Made by a program: the position numbers and the translations under genes. This document shows positions 60,871-64,000 of a stretch of DNA of 64,000 nucleotides, one piece after another. The notes beneath the pieces were generated by a model, which was given only the letters and a program-made list of their open reading frames with translations, had not been told where the DNA came from and searched no databases. This stretch comes from Benincasa hispida (lineage: Eukaryota > Streptophyta > Magnoliopsida > Cucurbitales > Cucurbitaceae), in assembly GCF_009727055.1 (NCBI RefSeq), contig NC_052352.1, forward strand, positions 23,845,512 through 23,909,511, written 5' to 3'. Within the stretch, counting starts at the first letter, position 1. The number at the start of each line of letters is the position of its first letter.

Positions 60871-61205
60871 TTCTCTCGGAGATATTTCACTGATTCTCAC
60901 TCACAGATCCCTTAAGAATTGAGGGCTCTGATACCACTGTTGTTCTAACTAATGAGAGGGAAATGAGAAAAATGGGAAGTGTGTATTTCATTCTAGAAAA
61001 CTCCATATAAATACATATCTTGAATCTAAAAATAGATTCCACAATGTTAACAACTAATCCTACTAACTCCACAAGAATAGGAACTTAGACTTGACTATAA
61101 CTAAAAATAACTTCAACTATTTCCTAGAAACTAGGAATTGACTAGACCAACTCAAAAACTAATTTGCAGTTTTGAGTTACCAACAGGTTTCCTTGGAAAC
61201 AAGTC

Positions 61206-61858
61206 TGTTGGGTTAACCACTCTTAACTAGGCCCAAATATTCAAGTTCAACGCTGGAAAGATAAAGAAAAGGTAAGAAATATTCTATCAAATCCTCGATG
61301 ATCGATACTCAAGTTTGACGTCTTCCTACTCGATACTCGATGAGAATTCCCTTCTTCGTCTGACGAGTCTCTATTAAATCCTTGATGGAACTCGATGACA
61401 ATTGAACTAATACTCGATCTTACTTGATGATTCTTGAACAATACTCGATACGACTCGAAGGTGAAAACAATCAACTCGAAGCTACTCGATAGCGAAGACC
61501 AATGCACGATTGAACTCGATACTCAGTTATTCGGTGTGATTTGAATGGTGAATGTATGGCGCGCGATTTGTAGAAAGAAGACAATTGTATGAACAAGAAA
61601 GATGAAGGTAAGAAGATGAAAAACAGAGTTTACGTAGTTCGGCAAGATTGCCTACGTCCACGGGAAGATCTAAGTTCTTTACTAATGAAGATTGCGTACA
61701 GTTTTTGTTGTTTACAGAAAACTAGGAAAAATGATGATAACTCTCTGTTTTTGTTTTAAAGATCAGAGGTATTTATAGAGCATACCAGCTGACCGTTTAC
61801 ATCACAAAGTTAGTTATAAACAAATAAAACACTGAGGTATTTGAGTCAAAGCTTCTTC
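61206..61858 (-). repeat. 3' LTR of Copia element D
   Basis: On the minus strand the LTR starts at about 61858 (TGAAGAAGC), right after the RNase H stop region, and ends ..GGTTAACCCAACA at 61206. A TATA box CTATAAATA is at about 61766-61774. The stretch 61290-61530 is full of 'actcgat' words. Only 20 bp separate it from Copia C. The partner LTR lies outside the window. Confidence 0.65.
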
Positions 61859-64000
61859 AAATTCTCCACTTCGACTCTAATGCCTTGCAATCTTCTGATC
61901 TTCTTGATTCTGACCATTTTGTTTCCCCTGTGTCTGGAAGCTCGAAACCAACATGTTCTAAACATTTAATCAATTTAAGCTTTGAAACAGGTTTTGTTAA
62001 CATGTCAACTGAATTATCTGAAGTATAAACCTTTAAAATTTCTATCTCCCCTGTCTCACTTTTATCTCTAATGAAATGATACTTGATATCAATGTGCTTA
62101 GTTCTAGTGTGGTATTGTGGATTTTGGGACAAATGAATAGCACTTTGGTTGTCACAACTCACTGTTTGATCTATTCCAAAGTTTTTCAGCAATCCCTTAA
62201 GCCACAATGCCTCTTTGATTGCTTGTGTTAAAGCCATATATTCAGCTTCTGTTGTAGATAAGCTACTATAGGCTGTAGTGTTGCTTTCCAACTGATTAAA
62301 TTAGGACCATAAAGGAAAAGTTAACCTGTTAAGGACCTCCTTTTGTCCAAATCACCAGCATAGTTAACATCCACATATCCATAAAGTTCTAAGTTTGGTT
62401 CAGCTGACCTTTGGTAGACTAATCTTGAGTTTTTAGACCAAATCAAGTACCTTAGGATCATTTAGTAGCCTCCCAGTGTCTCTTACCAAGATTAGACATA
62501 TATCTACTAAGCTAGTTGAAAATGAGAGATTGGGTCTGGTAGAAATCATTAAGTACATTAAGCTTCCGACTGCTTGACTATAGGGTATGATAACCATCTG
62601 TTTCTGGTGTTCTTGATCAGAATCTTTAGGAGAGTTGGCTGATGAAGGCTTAAAGTGCTGAGCAATAGGTAAGCTCACAGGTTTAGCATCATTCATGTTG
62701 AACACAGGTTTAGCATCATTCATGTTGAACCTTTTAAGGATCTTCTCACAATAATTGGACTGATTGATGCTTAGAATAGACTCATTTTTGTTCATTTGGA
62801 TCTCTATTCCTAAGACCTTTCTTGCTTCTCCCGAGTCCTTCATATCAAACTCCCTTTTTAAGAGGTTTTTAACAGTAGATCTCCTTTGGACCTACCTGCC
62901 AGCAACATATCATCTACATATATGAGTGGGTAAACCTTGTCCTTGTAAGAACTTGTATTTACATAAACACATATGTCAAATGAACTTATTTTGAATCCAA
63001 TACTAGAAATATAGTCATTGAATCTCTTATACCCGCACCTAGATGATTGTTTTAACACATATACAGACTGTTGAGTAAGCAATAGAGATTTTCTTTTCCT
63101 TTAACTTCAAATCCTTTAGGTTGCGTCATATAGATTGTCTCCTCTAGATGTCCATGAAGAAAAGCAGTTTTGACATCTAGTTGATACAATTCTAAATTAT
63201 TTTGAGCAACTAAGGATAGAAGAAGTCTTATGGAAGTCTGTTTGACAACTGGAGAGAATATCTCAAAGTGGTTTATTCCTTCTCTTTGAGTGAACCCCTT
63301 TGCAACCAATCTAGCTTTATACCTAGGTTTTTTATCACAGTATACTTCTTCCTTAAGTTTGAACTCCCATTTAGAGGCAATAGGTTTGTAACCCTTTGGT
63401 AGAGGAACTAAAGACCAAGTGTCATTCACCTTTAGTGAATGCATCTCCTCATTCATAACTTCTATCCAATCCCTTGAATTAGCACAACTTGTTGCTTCCT
63501 CAAAGGTTGTTGGTTCTTAGTTAGTAGGAGCTACAACAACATTTAAAACCAGATTCATATAGTTCATTTTAATATATCTAGTTGGAGGTGTAATGGTTCT
63601 CCTTTGTGTATCCCTAGCTAAGACATATTGACTTAAATCAGGCTGCTCACTTGCTGTCTCCTCATGTTCCTCTACATCTTCCTCAGTTTCTCCTATGTCA
63701 CTAGGTTGGCTAGACTCTATTGGTTGCTTAGTGGGTGGGTAACTCCACCTCAATTCTTCTGTTGAATGACTCACCTTCATCTTCAAGCCTTTTCTCCTTT
63801 TGTATAAACATCTTTTGTTCCATAAAGGTGATGTCTCTGCTCACTATGAACTTCCTCTCAACCAGGTGCCACATTTTAAACCCTTACCTTCTGTAAAAGC
63901 CTACAAACACGCACTTGACTGCTCTGACCTTTAAATTTCCCTTATTTTGATGTACAAACCTTACACATCCAAAGACCTTGAGGTTATCTAGGTCAGGAGG
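61859..64000 (-). mobile_element. Copia element D pol gene, runs off the right edge
   Basis: Right to left: the tail of integrase and linker (63786-63517), RT start NDTWSLVPLPKGYKPIASKW (63420 region) with QLDVKTAFLHGHLEETIYM, RT active site LIYVDDMLLAG (about 62935-62905), KVLGIEIQMNKNESIL, then RNase H (62291-61857: STTEAEYMALTQAIKEALWL and SQNPQYHTRTKHIDIKYHF). A 27-bp in-frame tandem duplication (repeating FNMNDAKPV) is visible at about 62680-62735. A few frameshifts and stops separate the pieces, but the YVDD motif is intact, so it is the youngest-looking pol here. Confidence 0.85.

Larger units (their letters stand above)
58863..61185 (-). mobile_element. Copia element C, short deletion derivative
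   Basis: Left (3') LTR about 58863-59106 and right (5') LTR 60938-61185, about 245 bp each and very similar. The primer-binding site TGGTATCAGAGC (minus, 60925-60936) is a perfect match to the plant initiator-Met type. The polypurine tract AGGAGGAGAA is at 59107-59116. The interior is only about 1.8 kb: gag, zinc knuckle and protease are kept, integrase and most of reverse transcriptase and RNase H are missing. The left LTR lacks its first 20 or so bases. No target duplication was found. Confidence 0.85.

Overview
This is nuclear DNA of a flowering plant. Three genes are split by GT-AG introns and match conserved plant families, there are nested plant LTR retrotransposons, and a piece of chloroplast DNA lies inside an intron. 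Codon use, AT-rich introns and a recurring intronic inverted-repeat element beginning 'CCATTTGATAAC' resemble Cucurbitaceae (gourd/melon relatives); that family assignment is inference from memory.

Layout. 1-26.1 kb is a transposon graveyard. It starts with an unidentified C-rich repeat (1-2.3 kb). Next is an LTR fragment split by an opposite-strand solo LTR with a perfect 5-bp target duplication (2.3-4.9 kb). A Copia element 'A' on the minus strand (7.3-19.3 kb) is split by a complete but decayed Copia 'B' (8.93-18.48 kb). A decayed Mutator-like element at about 19.85-26.1 kb carries a MURA-type transposase on the minus strand and a converging Ulp1/C48-type protease gene on the plus strand; a solo LTR sits in its flank.

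27.1-54.2 kb is the genic core. (1) 27138-39082 (+): a SUMO-specific protease of the ULP2 type, 16 coding exons, 938 aa. (2) 41859-46822 (+): a plant O-fucosyltransferase-family protein, 10 exons, 515 aa. (3) 47762-53452 (-): a chloroplast-envelope mechanosensitive channel of the MSL2/MSL3 type, 14 coding exons, 710 aa, converging on gene 2. All three exon models were built by hand; phases close and each gives one open frame. The protease introns have collected unusual passengers: a plastid rpl33-rps18 segment whose end lies 27 nt before a splice acceptor, a 34-nt 5' piece of U2 snRNA flanked by 20-bp direct repeats, a tRNA-type SINE with 9-bp target duplications, and LINE scraps.

54.3-64 kb returns to repeats: AT-rich spacer, a ~33-bp minisatellite (57.0 kb), a short internally deleted Copia 'C' with PBS and PPT intact (58.9-61.2 kb), and Copia 'D' running off the right edge (61.2-64 kb). 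The three host genes share no evident pathway. The one thematic link is that a transposon-borne Ulp1-like protease remnant lies about 6 kb from a real host ULP2-type gene.
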